From: Bacteroidota bacterium
GTDB lineage: Bacteria; Bacteroidota; Ignavibacteria; Kryptoniales; JAKASW01
Direction: 5' to 3'
Assembly (NCBI GenBank): GCA_021825585.1
Contig: JAKAGT010000009.1
Location: 1 to 64,000, forward strand
DNA length: 64,000 nucleotides
Shown: one piece after another, positions 52,668 to 61,625 of the stretch
Numbering within the stretch: the first letter of the stretch is position 1
Layout of the letters: each line of letters starts with the position of its first letter
Made by a program: the position numbers and the translations under genes
Notes under the pieces: model-generated
The model's input: only the letters and a program-made list of their open reading frames with translations
The model's database searches: none
Told to the model about the DNA's origin: nothing

Positions 52668-53447
52668 TTACCTCAAAATGCCTTTGAGAATCATCGGTGC
52701 GATCGACTGAATCCCCTGAACCGGGTTGGACGCCGGTGCGGGCTTTTTCTGCTTTCCACCGATCAGGTTGTCATTTATAATCGGAGCACCCGGCATTTCT
52801 TTGCTCAGGGTGACTCCCCATCCCTGATCGTTCACCACACCGTACGCCATATTAATTGTGTAGCCCGTGTAATCTTGCCTTAGAATGTCGGCCGGACCTT
52901 TCGCAAACCAGTACGTAGTAGAGTACTGAGTGACTCCGTTTATCGCACCTGTTGATTGAAGCACCCTGGAATCGGCGAATGTGCCGAAAGGAACCCCTAC
53001 TGTGGTGGTATCGACCAGAGCTTCCAGGTCCGTCAGCATGTAGCTCGTACCTTGATACGAAAAAGTTGTTTGCAAAGTGTATGTCTGCCCTCCGATCATA
53101 GTATCGGGAATCGAGGCGAGCACTGAATCGAACATGACTAGAGAACCGCCGTAAGGCCAGAAGCCGGCGTATCCGGTCGGCCCGTAGAAGTACTCATACC
53201 CCGTGTTTTCGAGGAGTACCGTATACTTTGTCCCACTTATCGTCGTATCCATGTAGTATTCTTCCCACGAACTGTCGGACCACACCTTATAATACGTGGA
53301 ATCGAGATTAATGCCGTATCCCACCATATTGAACGGCTCCCCCGTGATTCCCTGTGGAAGCACAGACGATGTGGGAGCAGCGTTTTGAGAACAAGAGGAT
53401 AAGAAGATAGCCAAGGAAAGCAGGCTGAATGCACTTAATGATCTCAT
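52668..53447 (-). CDS. Secreted lipoprotein of unknown function
   Basis: 259 residues. The N-terminus MRSLSAFSLLSLAIFLSSC has a lipobox ending in Cys19. The mature part is rich in Tyr, Thr, Gly and Ser and looks like a beta-rich extracellular domain (TISGTKYTVLLENTGYEYFY, GGQTYTLQTTFSYQGTSYML). A short Gly/Lys/Pro tail (GGKQKKPAPASNPVQG) comes near the end. I do not recognise the family. It probably lies at the cell surface. Confidence 0.75.
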   Translation of the reverse strand: MRSLSAFSLLSLAIFLSSCSQNAAPTSSVLPQGITGEPFNMVGYGINLDSTYYKVWSDSSWEEYYMDTTISGTKYTVLLENTGYEYFYGPTGYAGFWPYGGSLVMFDSVLASIPDTMIGGQTYTLQTTFSYQGTSYMLTDLEALVDTTTVGVPFGTFADSRVLQSTGAINGVTQYSTTYWFAKGPADILRQDYTGYTINMAYGVVNDQGWGVTLSKEMPGAPIINDNLIGGKQKKPAPASNPVQGIQSIAPMILKGILR

Positions 53448-53707
53448 ACGTCAATTCAACGTTGGTTTAATTGTACTTGTTCCTGCCGCCTGGGCCAACT
53501 CAAGGGCGCGCACACGACAGGTGCCGTCTTCTTTGCAACAACCGAAAGCTATATGCGAACAGTCCCAGTATCAAGGCCAAGATGGCGGAATAGTCGCAAG
53601 CGTCTCCCGGTCGGGCTCCTGTCCGTGCCTCCCGCCTAAGGCAGTCTTTCTGCTTCCGCCGTCAATCAGGCATTCTTGATTGTATGAACCCGCTCAACAA
53701 CGTGACC

Positions 53708-54031
53708 TTATTTAAAAAGCATTATCTTCTTGGTTAGAGAGTAGGCCTCTGTTTGCAGGTGGTAGAAGTAGACGCCGCTGGCGAACCGCTCTCCGTTGAA
53801 TGTGACTTGATGTCCTCCGGTTGTCTGCATGCCTGAATAGAGAGTCTCGACTCTCTGGCCAAGTACATCATAAATGGTAATCGTCACTAACTCCTGCTTC
53901 GGTATTGAATATTGGATCTGAGCCGTCAGGTTGACAGGAATCGGAGTGGGTACCAAACTGAAGTTTCTCACCCGCGCAGTAATAGTTATAATATCTCCGG
54001 CCTGAGGTGAATCGTTACTGAAGACATTCCG
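53708..54031 (-). pseudogene. Orphan type IX secretion C-terminal sorting domain
   Basis: The last 80 or so residues are a T9SS type A sorting domain: LTAQIQYSIPKQ, VTITIYDVLGQRVETL, GHQVTFNGERFASGVYFYHL and LTKKIMLFK at the end. Upstream the frame is open only to 54031, and no cargo domain precedes it (the local reading is DSPQAGDIITITARVRNFSL). The usual YPNPFNP motif is altered to TPIPVN. It is the tail of a lost or deleted secreted protein, and it shows that this lineage uses or used T9SS. Confidence 0.7.
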
Positions 54032-54095
54032 TTATGAACAGCAGCCCGATCTCCCTGAACGATTAAACTACGAACAGAGATCCGGCAGTTCCGGA

Positions 54096-54590
54096 TTACA
54101 GATTGTTCTCCGTAAACTCCTCGAGTTTCTTCTTGAGCTCCGCGGGAGTGAACTGTTTTTCTATCTTTGACATTTCCATATTGGCGAGCATGTCGCAACG
54201 TTCGTTGCCGGCGTGGCCATTATGCCCTTTGAGCCAGTGCCAGTTTACCTCGTGTTTCGATGCCAGGGAGTCAAGCCTGCGCCAGAGGTCTTCGTTCTTA
54301 ACGGGCTTCTTCGATTTCGTCCTCCAGCCGTTCCGCTTCCAATTTGCCAACCAGCTGGACATTCCGTTCTTCAGATATTCCGAATCGGTGTAGAACTCGA
54401 CTTCGCACGGCTCCTTCAATGAACCGAGCGCCTCTATGGCGGCCTGCAGCTCCATGCGATTGTTTGTCGTTGCAGGTTCGCCGCCGCTGATCTCGCGATG
54501 ATGAGAGCCGTGGTCGAGCGTTGCAGCCCATCCTCCCGGGCCGGGGTTACCGCGGCACCCGCCGTCGGTGTGTATCGTTACTTTTTTCAT
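54096..54590 (-). CDS. rnhA: Ribonuclease HI
   Basis: 164 residues. All catalytic residues are visible: Asp8 ([14 protein letters not shown]), Glu47 (RMELQA), Asp69 (YTDSEY), His126 (GHNGHAGNE) and Asp133 (RCDMLA). It removes RNA from RNA-DNA hybrids during replication. I choose ATG 54590 ([11 protein letters not shown]), which is the usual N-terminus; upstream codons to 54659 are not part of the family. The last 25 residues form an extra helical tail. Confidence 0.93.
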   Translation of the reverse strand: MKKVTIHTDGGCRGNPGPGGWAATLDHGSHHREISGGEPATTNNRMELQAAIEALGSLKEPCEVEFYTDSEYLKNGMSSWLANWKRNGWRTKSKKPVKNEDLWRRLDSLASKHEVNWHWLKGHNGHAGNERCDMLANMEMSKIEKQFTPAELKKKLEEFTENNL

Positions 54591-54684
54591 CGTAATAATT
54601 TGTTCGGTTTGGTTCAGCAAATGGAAATTTAATAAACGCTGGCATATAATCCCCGTCAAATATCCGGCAATCGGCCGTCAAATT

Positions 54685-56232
54685 TCATTTGCGTTCGAGA
54701 ACAACAACCGTCATATCGTCTGCCTGAGACGCCTTCCCGGCATGCGCGGTTACGGCAGAGATGATCGCGTCGATCGCGCCTTTCGCGGAGGAAATTGCCG
54801 CACGACGGACGGTATCGATCAGCCTCTCATCGCCGAATTGTTCCCTGTTTACGTTCATCGCTTCGATGACCCCGTCGGAAAACAGGATGAGAACGTCTCC
54901 CGCTTCGATGTTGATCTCTTCCTCCTCGTACGCCGAATCTTCCCTGACCCCGAGAACAAGCCCGTGACGGGCAAGTCTGCGCGGCGCACCCGCCGGTGAG
55001 AATATCATGGGCCAGTTTTGACCCGCGTTGGCGTAGGCGAGCGTGTGCCTCGTGGTGTCGAGCATCCCGTAGAATAGGGAGACGAACGTGTGCGAATCGG
55101 TGCTGTGGTAAAGAAGTTTATTCGCCCGTTCCAGACATCTGGCCGGGTCGGGATCGAATGAGGCCTGGCTTCTTATAGTTGCCTGCAAATTCGCCATGAC
55201 AAGCGCAGAAGAAAGCCCGTGCCCGCTGACATCACCGAGCCCCACCGCAATCCGGTGTTCGTCAAGCCGGATGAAATCATAATAGTCCCCGCCGACGTTC
55301 AAGGCCGGTATACTCTTCCCTGCGATTGCGTAGCCGGGCACAACCGGATCCGAGCCGGGCAGAAAATTCATCTGTATGTTCCGCGCCGTGCGCGCCTCAG
55401 TCTCGGCCTGCAATCGCGCCTCTTCGGCCTTCTTCCGTTCCGTTATGTCACGGTAAATGGCGTAATCCCCAATCTGTTTTCCGCCCCGCGAGATGGGGGA
55501 ACCTATCACCCAAACGTCGACCAGGCTTCCGTCTTTCCGCCTCCTCTTGGTGTCGGCTTCTATTCTCTCGCCGCCGATCACTCTCTTTGAAAAGTCAACC
55601 CCCTCTCCCTTGAGCCCGTCGGGTACAAGCAGGTCGTTTATGGGTCTGCCGACCGCCTCATCGCGCGAATACCCGAACATTCTCGTAAACTCATCGTTGA
55701 CGTTGACAATGCGATCCGTGTTGTCGTGCCAGACGATCGCCTCGGGAGCGCTGTTGAATAGCCTCTCCAAATATGTCTTTTGAAGGATTATCTCCTCCTC
55801 TGCTTTCTTGCGCTCCGAAATGTCGCGGTAGATTGCGAACACTCCCATCTGCTTTCCATCGTGAATAATCGGCGCCCCGAGTATCGAGACGTCGAAGACC
55901 GTCCCGTCTTTCCGCTTCCGCTTCGAATCCCCTTCTATCCTCTGGCCGTGGAGAACCATCCCGGAAAACATGTCCGCGTGTTCGCGGTATTCCTTCGGTG
56001 CTACCAGGTCGTTTATACGTTTGCCGATAGCCTCTTCCCTTGTATAACCGAACATTCGCGTGAACTCGTCGTTCACGTTGACGATTACGTCGTTGTTGTC
56101 ATGCCAGATAATCGCTTCCGGCGCGCTGTTGAAGAGTCGTTCCAGGTACACAGCCTGAATCTGGAGCTGTGTTTTCTCTTCCTCGAGTCTTGCCATACGT
56201 TTCTGCAATTCCACGTAAGTCGGGTTGTCCAT
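54685..56232 (-). CDS. PAS-PAS-PP2C (SpoIIE/RsbU-type) signalling phosphatase
   Basis: A 515-residue cytosolic protein. A short coiled coil is followed by two PAS domains (about 25-145 and 150-270) that are near copies (YLERLFNSAPEAI, WHDN, VNVNDEFTRMFGY shared). A coiled linker (ERKKAEEARLQAETEART) leads to a SpoIIE phosphatase domain with LNVGGDYYDFIRLDE, GDVSGHGLSSALVMANLQ, FSDGVIEAMN and ADDMTVVVL. The PAS pair would sense a ligand or redox state and tune phosphatase action on an anti-sigma antagonist. No partner gene is adjacent. Confidence 0.93.
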   Translation of the reverse strand: MDNPTYVELQKRMARLEEEKTQLQIQAVYLERLFNSAPEAIIWHDNNDVIVNVNDEFTRMFGYTREEAIGKRINDLVAPKEYREHADMFSGMVLHGQRIEGDSKRKRKDGTVFDVSILGAPIIHDGKQMGVFAIYRDISERKKAEEEIILQKTYLERLFNSAPEAIVWHDNTDRIVNVNDEFTRMFGYSRDEAVGRPINDLLVPDGLKGEGVDFSKRVIGGERIEADTKRRRKDGSLVDVWVIGSPISRGGKQIGDYAIYRDITERKKAEEARLQAETEARTARNIQMNFLPGSDPVVPGYAIAGKSIPALNVGGDYYDFIRLDEHRIAVGLGDVSGHGLSSALVMANLQATIRSQASFDPDPARCLERANKLLYHSTDSHTFVSLFYGMLDTTRHTLAYANAGQNWPMIFSPAGAPRRLARHGLVLGVREDSAYEEEEINIEAGDVLILFSDGVIEAMNVNREQFGDERLIDTVRRAAISSAKGAIDAIISAVTAHAGKASQADDMTVVVLERK

Positions 56233-56485
56233 CTCACAAACCTCCTTTCGGAATTGTCGGATGTCTTGACGTATCGTAACAATGCAGGTGCAGAAAGGTG
56301 CCGGGTTGTTGACACGAAAAGAAAGTCGCAGAGAATTCGTTCATCCCTCAGCCTCCGACAGTGAAAAGCTATCCCGAATAACACAGAATTGCAATCATCA
56401 ACGGCGCGCAAGAGCGGCGGGAAATTTCGAATACATTCAGGGTTTAGTGTTTCCCGGCGCAATTCCGCACAGCTAACGGCAGAAA

Positions 56486-56905
56486 TCACCTGACGCTGAG
56501 CCTGGCGTTCACAAGCGTGAAGACATCATCGATGCCGCTTTTCGCGTCGACATGAATGAAGACCCAGCGTCCCTCTTTGAAGTCTGTGGCACGATTGACA
56601 GCCTCTTTAGTTGTGTCGGAGACGCCATGCTCATATGCAGCCGTCAGCAGCTGTCGTTTCATTATGATCTGCGCGGTGAAACTGTCCCTGTCAGGATAGA
56701 GCGCGACCACGGACTTTCCTGATTTCGCATACCTTATCGTCCAGCCGTAGTTCACACCGTAGAACTTGAGCTCGCCCTTGAGTTTAAGGGTGGTGGCGAG
56801 AAAGTCGTTCAGCTCTTCCCAGTTTGATTTGGCAGTACCGACAGAATTTTCCATCTCTCTTGCCCGTGGCTTATTGCTTCTGTCTGTGAACGCTCCTATG
56901 CCCAT
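56486..56905 (-). CDS. DUF3788-like small protein
   Basis: 139 residues. WEELNDFLATTLKLKGELK, YGVNYGWTIRYAKSGKSVVA and SGIDDVFTLVNARLSVR match the pattern of DUF3788 proteins, a family without assigned function that sometimes occurs near DinB-like or GyrI-like small proteins. AGGAGG lies six bases upstream of ATG 56905, which fixes the start 42 codons inside the longest open frame. Confidence 0.75.
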   Translation of the reverse strand: MGIGAFTDRSNKPRAREMENSVGTAKSNWEELNDFLATTLKLKGELKFYGVNYGWTIRYAKSGKSVVALYPDRDSFTAQIIMKRQLLTAAYEHGVSDTTKEAVNRATDFKEGRWVFIHVDAKSGIDDVFTLVNARLSVR

Positions 56906-57086
56906 GCCCGACCTCCTGAGTAAATGACCAAATAATATCACTTGGCCGCCGCTACGAAACAATCCGCCGGGGTAGATGCCTTCGCGATAAACACCAAGCA
57001 TTTCCGCAGTGTTGGGGCAATTCCTATTCAAACTCTCATGTCAAACGGGCCATCCCACATCACAGGGATGAGACTTCTCGTGCATC

Positions 57087-57431
57087 TCACGTCTTGCCGC
57101 TGAAGTCTCCTCTCGTCCTCTCATAGCCTTCCTGGCAGCTTCGCCCCCCTTTTGTCGCCCTGAAATTGTAGTTCGGCTCGATCATGGGAATCTTCGGGCC
57201 GCTTCTGACGAACTCGACGATTCTCTCGTTTCCTATCTGTCCGCGGTCGAGTCCGATATCGTTCGAGTCGACGCCGTGCGCAAGCTCGTTGACGAAGAGG
57301 AACTCGCTATCGAGTCTGTCTATCTGGAGCCAGATATTTCCTTCTTGATTGTCCCAGTAGAAAGTGAAGAAGCCGGAATTCTTCTCATGTGCTACGCCTC
57401 CATCGTTTGTGCTTTTGGCTATCGTGAAGAA
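57087..57431 (-). pseudogene. Fragment of a DUF5117/DUF5118-type zinc metalloprotease
   Basis: The frame directly after the TAG of the BNR-type gene reads FFTIAKSTNDGG, then GFFTFYWDNQEGNIWLQI, LDSEFLFVNELAHGVDSNDI, GLDRGQIGNERIVEFV and MIEPNYNFRA, and stops at 57087. This is the N-terminal region of a large secreted zinc-dependent metalloprotease family of Bacteroidota. The catalytic HExxH part is absent and there is no start codon of its own. It is a relic about 115 codons long. Confidence 0.7.
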
Positions 57432-58496
57432 CTACTTCCCGTTCAGCTTCCCCCCGGCAAGGCTACCGCCTGTCCACTTGAGAATCTCGCCGCCTCCACC
57501 CACGATCCAGCAGCCGGTCGGCGAGGCAAATGTGACTGACCTGATCCGCTCGGTTCCTGCCGGCAGAGTAACTATCTTCCAGGTATTCGATCCATGTACC
57601 AGCCTCAGGACGTAGCCCGAATCGACTTCTCCGCCCGCTATTATCATCGATTTCGATCCAGGCACAAATTTTATGTCGCGCAGCCAGAGTGAATCGCCCG
57701 TATCGTGAACGGTCCATTTCTTCCCGCCGTCCATAGTCTCCGCCCACCTGCCGCCGAGGTTATCGACAACCACACCGTGTTTGGCGTCTTTGAAATCGAG
57801 GGAGACCGCAATTCCACTCAACCCCGGGATCGGCGCGGACGAGGTCCACATCCTTCCCATGTCGGTTGAATGATAGACTCTCGGATGAAATCCCGGCTTC
57901 TGTGAGGCGGTGGCAAACCACGCGTTCTTTCCGTGAAGATCGAGACACGCTGTAACGCCGAACTCGCTTTCTGCGCTGTCGGCCGGCGGCAGGTATTTCC
58001 TGCCTGCCCTGTGCCACGATGATCCGCCGTCAGAAGTCGTGTACACATTGAAATAATCGCCGGGGAAAGGATCGCCGAGCGCTATGCCGTGTTTCGAATC
58101 GAAGAACCGTACCGCGTCGCCGAATGTATGTTCTCTCCTGAAGACCTCGCGCCACATCCTCCCGCCGTTCGTCGTCTTGAAAATCCTGAAGTCGGTACCG
58201 GTGGCTGCGTCGATTGAAACGACCCACGCCGTCGATGAGCTGCGCGGTTCGATGCAGACGTTGTCGAAGCCTTTGAGCGGGATGAAGCAGTTTTCCCAAT
58301 GGGCGCCGCCGTCAACAGTCCGAAGCACGGACCCTCCCGATCCGCAGGCCCAAACGACGGCGGAGTTCACCGCCTTCACGTTCATCAGGGTATCCGTTAC
58401 GCCGAAGTCCTGGACCTGCCAGACTTGCGCGTTGGACATTGAAGGAGACAGGAAAAGGAAGACAAAGACCAGAAGCCGCATCCTGATTGCGTTCAA
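57432..58496 (-). CDS. Secreted BNR/Ycf48-like beta-propeller protein
   Basis: About 354 residues with a signal peptide (RLLVFVFLFLSPSMSNAQ) and repeated propeller blades of the WxxxxGxxxxILxTxDGGxxW kind, for example GGSVLRTVDGGAHW, IFKTTNGGRMW, VYTTSDGGSSWH and VYHSTDMGRMW. The last blade ends GCWIVGGGGEILKWTGG. A TTG at 58496 sits eight bases from GGAGG and is the likeliest start; the ATG at 58481 has no usable ribosome site. The role is unknown; relatives include photosystem II assembly factors and oxidoreductase-associated propellers. Confidence 0.8.
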   Translation of the reverse strand: MNAIRMRLLVFVFLFLSPSMSNAQVWQVQDFGVTDTLMNVKAVNSAVVWACGSGGSVLRTVDGGAHWENCFIPLKGFDNVCIEPRSSSTAWVVSIDAATGTDFRIFKTTNGGRMWREVFRREHTFGDAVRFFDSKHGIALGDPFPGDYFNVYTTSDGGSSWHRAGRKYLPPADSAESEFGVTACLDLHGKNAWFATASQKPGFHPRVYHSTDMGRMWTSSAPIPGLSGIAVSLDFKDAKHGVVVDNLGGRWAETMDGGKKWTVHDTGDSLWLRDIKFVPGSKSMIIAGGEVDSGYVLRLVHGSNTWKIVTLPAGTERIRSVTFASPTGCWIVGGGGEILKWTGGSLAGGKLNGK

Positions 58497-58568
58497 TCCA
58501 ATCACCTCCGGAGAAGACTCACCGGCAGCAGCCTTAAACAATCGTTCTGCGGCTGATCGAAGCAACGT

Positions 58569-59711
58569 CTACTTCTTTACAGAAAATTTGTAGACGGTAG
58601 TCTGTCTGTAAGTCTGTCCGGGCCTGAGAGTCGCGGACGGAAACTTCCGCTCGTTGGGCGAGTCTGGATACAGCTGCGTCTCGAGTGTGAGCGCAGTCCT
58701 GTGTTGATAGTGCACTCCGTCTTTTCCCACTTCGGTTCCGTTCAGGAAGTTTCCCGTGTAGAACTGGATCCCCGGCTGATCCGTATAAACCGCGAGGATT
58801 CTTCCGCTCGTCGGATCGTACACCTCTGCGACTTTCCTCACTTTCTTGTTGTAATCATTAAGGACCCAGTTGAGGTCGTATCCGCCGCACCGCTTCAGCT
58901 GGACGTTGTCCTCGTTTATACGGGCGCCGATCATGGTCGTCTTTCGGAAATCCATCGGGGTACCGGCAACGCTCGCGATTTCGCCCGTAGGTATCAGGTT
59001 CTCGTTCACGGGCGTGTACTTGTTCGCGTCGATCATCAGGTCTTCATCGAGGATCGTCTTGTTCGGATCGCCGCTCAGATTGAAATAAGTGTGGTTCGTC
59101 ATGTTGAGAATTGTCGTCCTGTCGGTCGTGCCCCTGTAATCGATTTGCAGCGCATTGTCTTTCAAGAGTGTGTACGTGACCGTCACCTTGACAGTCCCGG
59201 GATACCCGTCTTCGCCCGCCTTGCTTACGTACGAGAAGCGGACCGCGGGGCCTTTTACAGTCTCGAGCGGCTTGGCCGTCCAGATTTCTTTATTGAATCC
59301 GATCGTCCCTCCATGCAGACTGTTCGGGCCGTCATTAAGAGGAACGTGATATACTTTCCCGTTCAGCTTGAAGGTTCCATGCGCTATTCTGTTGGCGTAT
59401 CTCCCTATCGTTCCGCCGAAATACGACTTGCCGTTAATGTAACCCGCGACGTTATCGTAACCGAGCGCAACGTCCGCCAATTTACCGTTGCGGTCCGGGA
59501 CAAGGATCCCGACGGTTGTCGCGCCGTAGTTCGTGACCTTCACAATCATACCCGAAGGATTCTTAAGCGTGTAGAGATATGCCTCCTGACCGTCAGACAG
59601 CTTGCCGAACGGCTCCTTTTTAATGGCCGAACCCGCCTTGCCCTTTGTACGGGAAAATCCAACCGTCGAAAAGACCATCGCGACAGCCACAAAAAAAAGT
59701 ATTGTCTTCAT
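58569..59711 (-). CDS. galM: Aldose 1-epimerase (galactose mutarotase), exported form
   Basis: A 380-residue galactose mutarotase-like protein with a signal peptide (MKTILFFVAVAMVFSTVG), so it probably acts in the periplasm. The family residues are visible: GRYANRIAHGTFKLNG, NSLHGGTIGFNKEIW (catalytic His), NMTNHTYFNLSG (second His), GGYDLNWVL (Asp) and the late Glu in LTLETQLYPDSPNE. It interconverts alpha and beta anomers of free sugars after polysaccharide breakdown. It is 72 bases upstream of the BNR-type gene. Confidence 0.92.
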   Translation of the reverse strand: MKTILFFVAVAMVFSTVGFSRTKGKAGSAIKKEPFGKLSDGQEAYLYTLKNPSGMIVKVTNYGATTVGILVPDRNGKLADVALGYDNVAGYINGKSYFGGTIGRYANRIAHGTFKLNGKVYHVPLNDGPNSLHGGTIGFNKEIWTAKPLETVKGPAVRFSYVSKAGEDGYPGTVKVTVTYTLLKDNALQIDYRGTTDRTTILNMTNHTYFNLSGDPNKTILDEDLMIDANKYTPVNENLIPTGEIASVAGTPMDFRKTTMIGARINEDNVQLKRCGGYDLNWVLNDYNKKVRKVAEVYDPTSGRILAVYTDQPGIQFYTGNFLNGTEVGKDGVHYQHRTALTLETQLYPDSPNERKFPSATLRPGQTYRQTTVYKFSVKK

Positions 59712-59807
59712 TGTGTACCTCCTCTCATGTGAGCATTCCCTGTAAAGACGAAGGTTTCCTTACCTCAGTTCATCCACCCGGCAAAGGAAACCCTCAACGT
59801 CCATTCT

Positions 59808-61442
59808 CTATTTCTCAGACATAAACGGATAGCGATAGTTCTTCGGCGGCAAGAGGTTCTCCTTCGTGCTCCGTGGCGACATCCATCGCACCATATTCAG
59901 AAAGCTGCCGGCCTTGTCGTTCGTACCGCTGGCCCGGGCGCCGCCGAAAGGCTGCTGCCCGACAACCGCTCCCGTCGGTTTGTCGTTGATGTAGAAGTTG
60001 CCCGACGAGTTCACCAGAATCCTGTTAGCCGTGGCGACCGCATACCGATCGTGGGCGAAGATCGCTCCTGTCAGCGCGTAGGGCGAAGTTTCGTCGCAAA
60101 GGTGGAGCGTCTCTTCGTACTTGTTGTCGTCATACACGTAGACGGTCATGACGGGGCCGAAGATTTCCTCTTCCATCGTTCGGAAGTGCGGGGTCTTTGC
60201 GAGGATAATCGTCGGCTCTATGAAATAACCCTTCGAGTCGTCGTAATTGCCTCCAAAGACAATCTCTGCATCGGTGGCTTTCTTCGCGAACTCTATGTAC
60301 TCGGTTATCGTCGAGAAGGCGCCCTTATCAATGACGGCGTTCATGAAGTTGCTGAAGTCGCGCGGGTCGCCCATCTTCACGGTCTTCAGTTCTTTCACCA
60401 TGTAATCCTTAAGATCGCCCCACATCGATTTCGGAATGTAAGAACGGGAAGCCGCCGAACATTTCTGTCCCTGGTATTCGAACGCGCCGCGGATTATCGC
60501 GACTCCGAGCTCCTCGATGTCCGCACTCTTATGTGCGAAGATGAAGTCCTTGCCGCCCGTCTCCCCGACGATGCGCGGGTAGGATTTGTAGTTGGCGATG
60601 TTGGTTCCTACGGTCTTCCACATATCCTGGAACACCGAGGTGCTGCCGGTGAAATGTATGCCGGCAAGATACGGGGAGGTCATCGCGGGGCGTCCCACTG
60701 CTCCGCCCGGCCCTGGCACGAAGTTTATCACGCCGGGCGGCACACCGGCTTCCTGGAGAAGCTTCATTATATGATAGGCTGAATAGACCGCGCTCGAAGC
60801 CGGCTTGTCGAGCACGACGTTTCCGACCATCGCCGGAGCGGTCGGCAAATTACCGGCTATGGACGTAAAATTAAACGGTGAAACCGCGAACACGAACCCT
60901 TCAAGCGGGCGGTATTCCATCTTATTCCTTACGTCCATCGGCGAATGAGGCGGCTGCTGCTCGAAAAGCTGCATCGCGTAGTATGCATTTAATCTGAAGA
61001 AGTCCGTCAGCTCCGCCGCCGAGTCGATCTCGGCCTGGAAGGCATTCTTGCTCTGTCCGAGCATCGTCGCCGCGTTCAGCGTGTCGCGCCAAGGGCCCGA
61101 GAGAAGCGCCGCCGCTTTCATGAATATGGAAAGGCGCTCTTCCCAATCGAGTGCCGCCCAGGCGGTGCGAGCGGCGAGCGCGGCTTTTATCGCCATCTCG
61201 ACTTCCCTTTCACCTGCTTGGTGATATGCAGCGATGACCGTCTTGTGGTCGTGCGGAAGTACGCAGTTCGCCGTTTTTCCCGTCCTGATCTCTTCACCGC
61301 CTATGATCAGGGGAATCTCAATTTGCTTATTCTGCATCTCTTCCAGTTTTGCCTTCAGAGATGCCCGCTCTGGCGAACCGGGAAGGTAGCTTCTCACCGG
61401 CTCGTTCGGCGGCAGCGGGATTTCGTATTTCGCATTTGGCAT
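59808..61442 (-). CDS. pruA: Delta-1-pyrroline-5-carboxylate dehydrogenase
   Basis: A 544-residue aldehyde dehydrogenase superfamily enzyme that oxidises glutamate semialdehyde to glutamate with NAD, the second step of proline use. Seen: SPFNFTSIAGNLPTAPAM, the cofactor lysine in VVLDKPASS, FTGSTSVFQDMW, the general-base Glu in IVGETGGKDF, the catalytic Cys in YQGQKCSAASR and EEIFGPVMTVYVYDD. Length and the FINDKPTGA-type end (YINDKPTGAVVGQQPFGG) fit P5C dehydrogenase. The proline dehydrogenase gene lies just upstream on the same strand, separated by a repeat element. Confidence 0.95.
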   Translation of the reverse strand: MPNAKYEIPLPPNEPVRSYLPGSPERASLKAKLEEMQNKQIEIPLIIGGEEIRTGKTANCVLPHDHKTVIAAYHQAGEREVEMAIKAALAARTAWAALDWEERLSIFMKAAALLSGPWRDTLNAATMLGQSKNAFQAEIDSAAELTDFFRLNAYYAMQLFEQQPPHSPMDVRNKMEYRPLEGFVFAVSPFNFTSIAGNLPTAPAMVGNVVLDKPASSAVYSAYHIMKLLQEAGVPPGVINFVPGPGGAVGRPAMTSPYLAGIHFTGSTSVFQDMWKTVGTNIANYKSYPRIVGETGGKDFIFAHKSADIEELGVAIIRGAFEYQGQKCSAASRSYIPKSMWGDLKDYMVKELKTVKMGDPRDFSNFMNAVIDKGAFSTITEYIEFAKKATDAEIVFGGNYDDSKGYFIEPTIILAKTPHFRTMEEEIFGPVMTVYVYDDNKYEETLHLCDETSPYALTGAIFAHDRYAVATANRILVNSSGNFYINDKPTGAVVGQQPFGGARASGTNDKAGSFLNMVRWMSPRSTKENLLPPKNYRYPFMSEK

Positions 61443-61477
61443 TTCTGATTTTCTCCTTGTGTGGATTATCTAAAAAA

Positions 61478-61625
61478 TTATATCAAACTCTAAGTCCTAA
61501 GCTCGAAATACTAAACAATGCCCAAAAATCTAAAATCAAAATACAAAACGCGGGCGGTTTATACTTTCGAATTTCTGATTTAGAATTTGTTTAGGATTTA
61601 GAGTTTCGAATTTAGTATTTAGCCA
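61478..61625. repeat. Intergenic inverted-repeat element, family 1, copy 6
   Basis: AAACTCTAAGTCCTAA (61485-61500) pairs with 61591-61606 over 16 positions with one G-T wobble. Further out-of-register pairing exists (AAATACTAAA near 61506 with TTTAGTATTT at 61611-61620). The centre is a GC-rich ACGCGGGCGG. It separates the proline dehydrogenase and P5C dehydrogenase genes and supplies the stop codon of the former. Confidence 0.8.
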
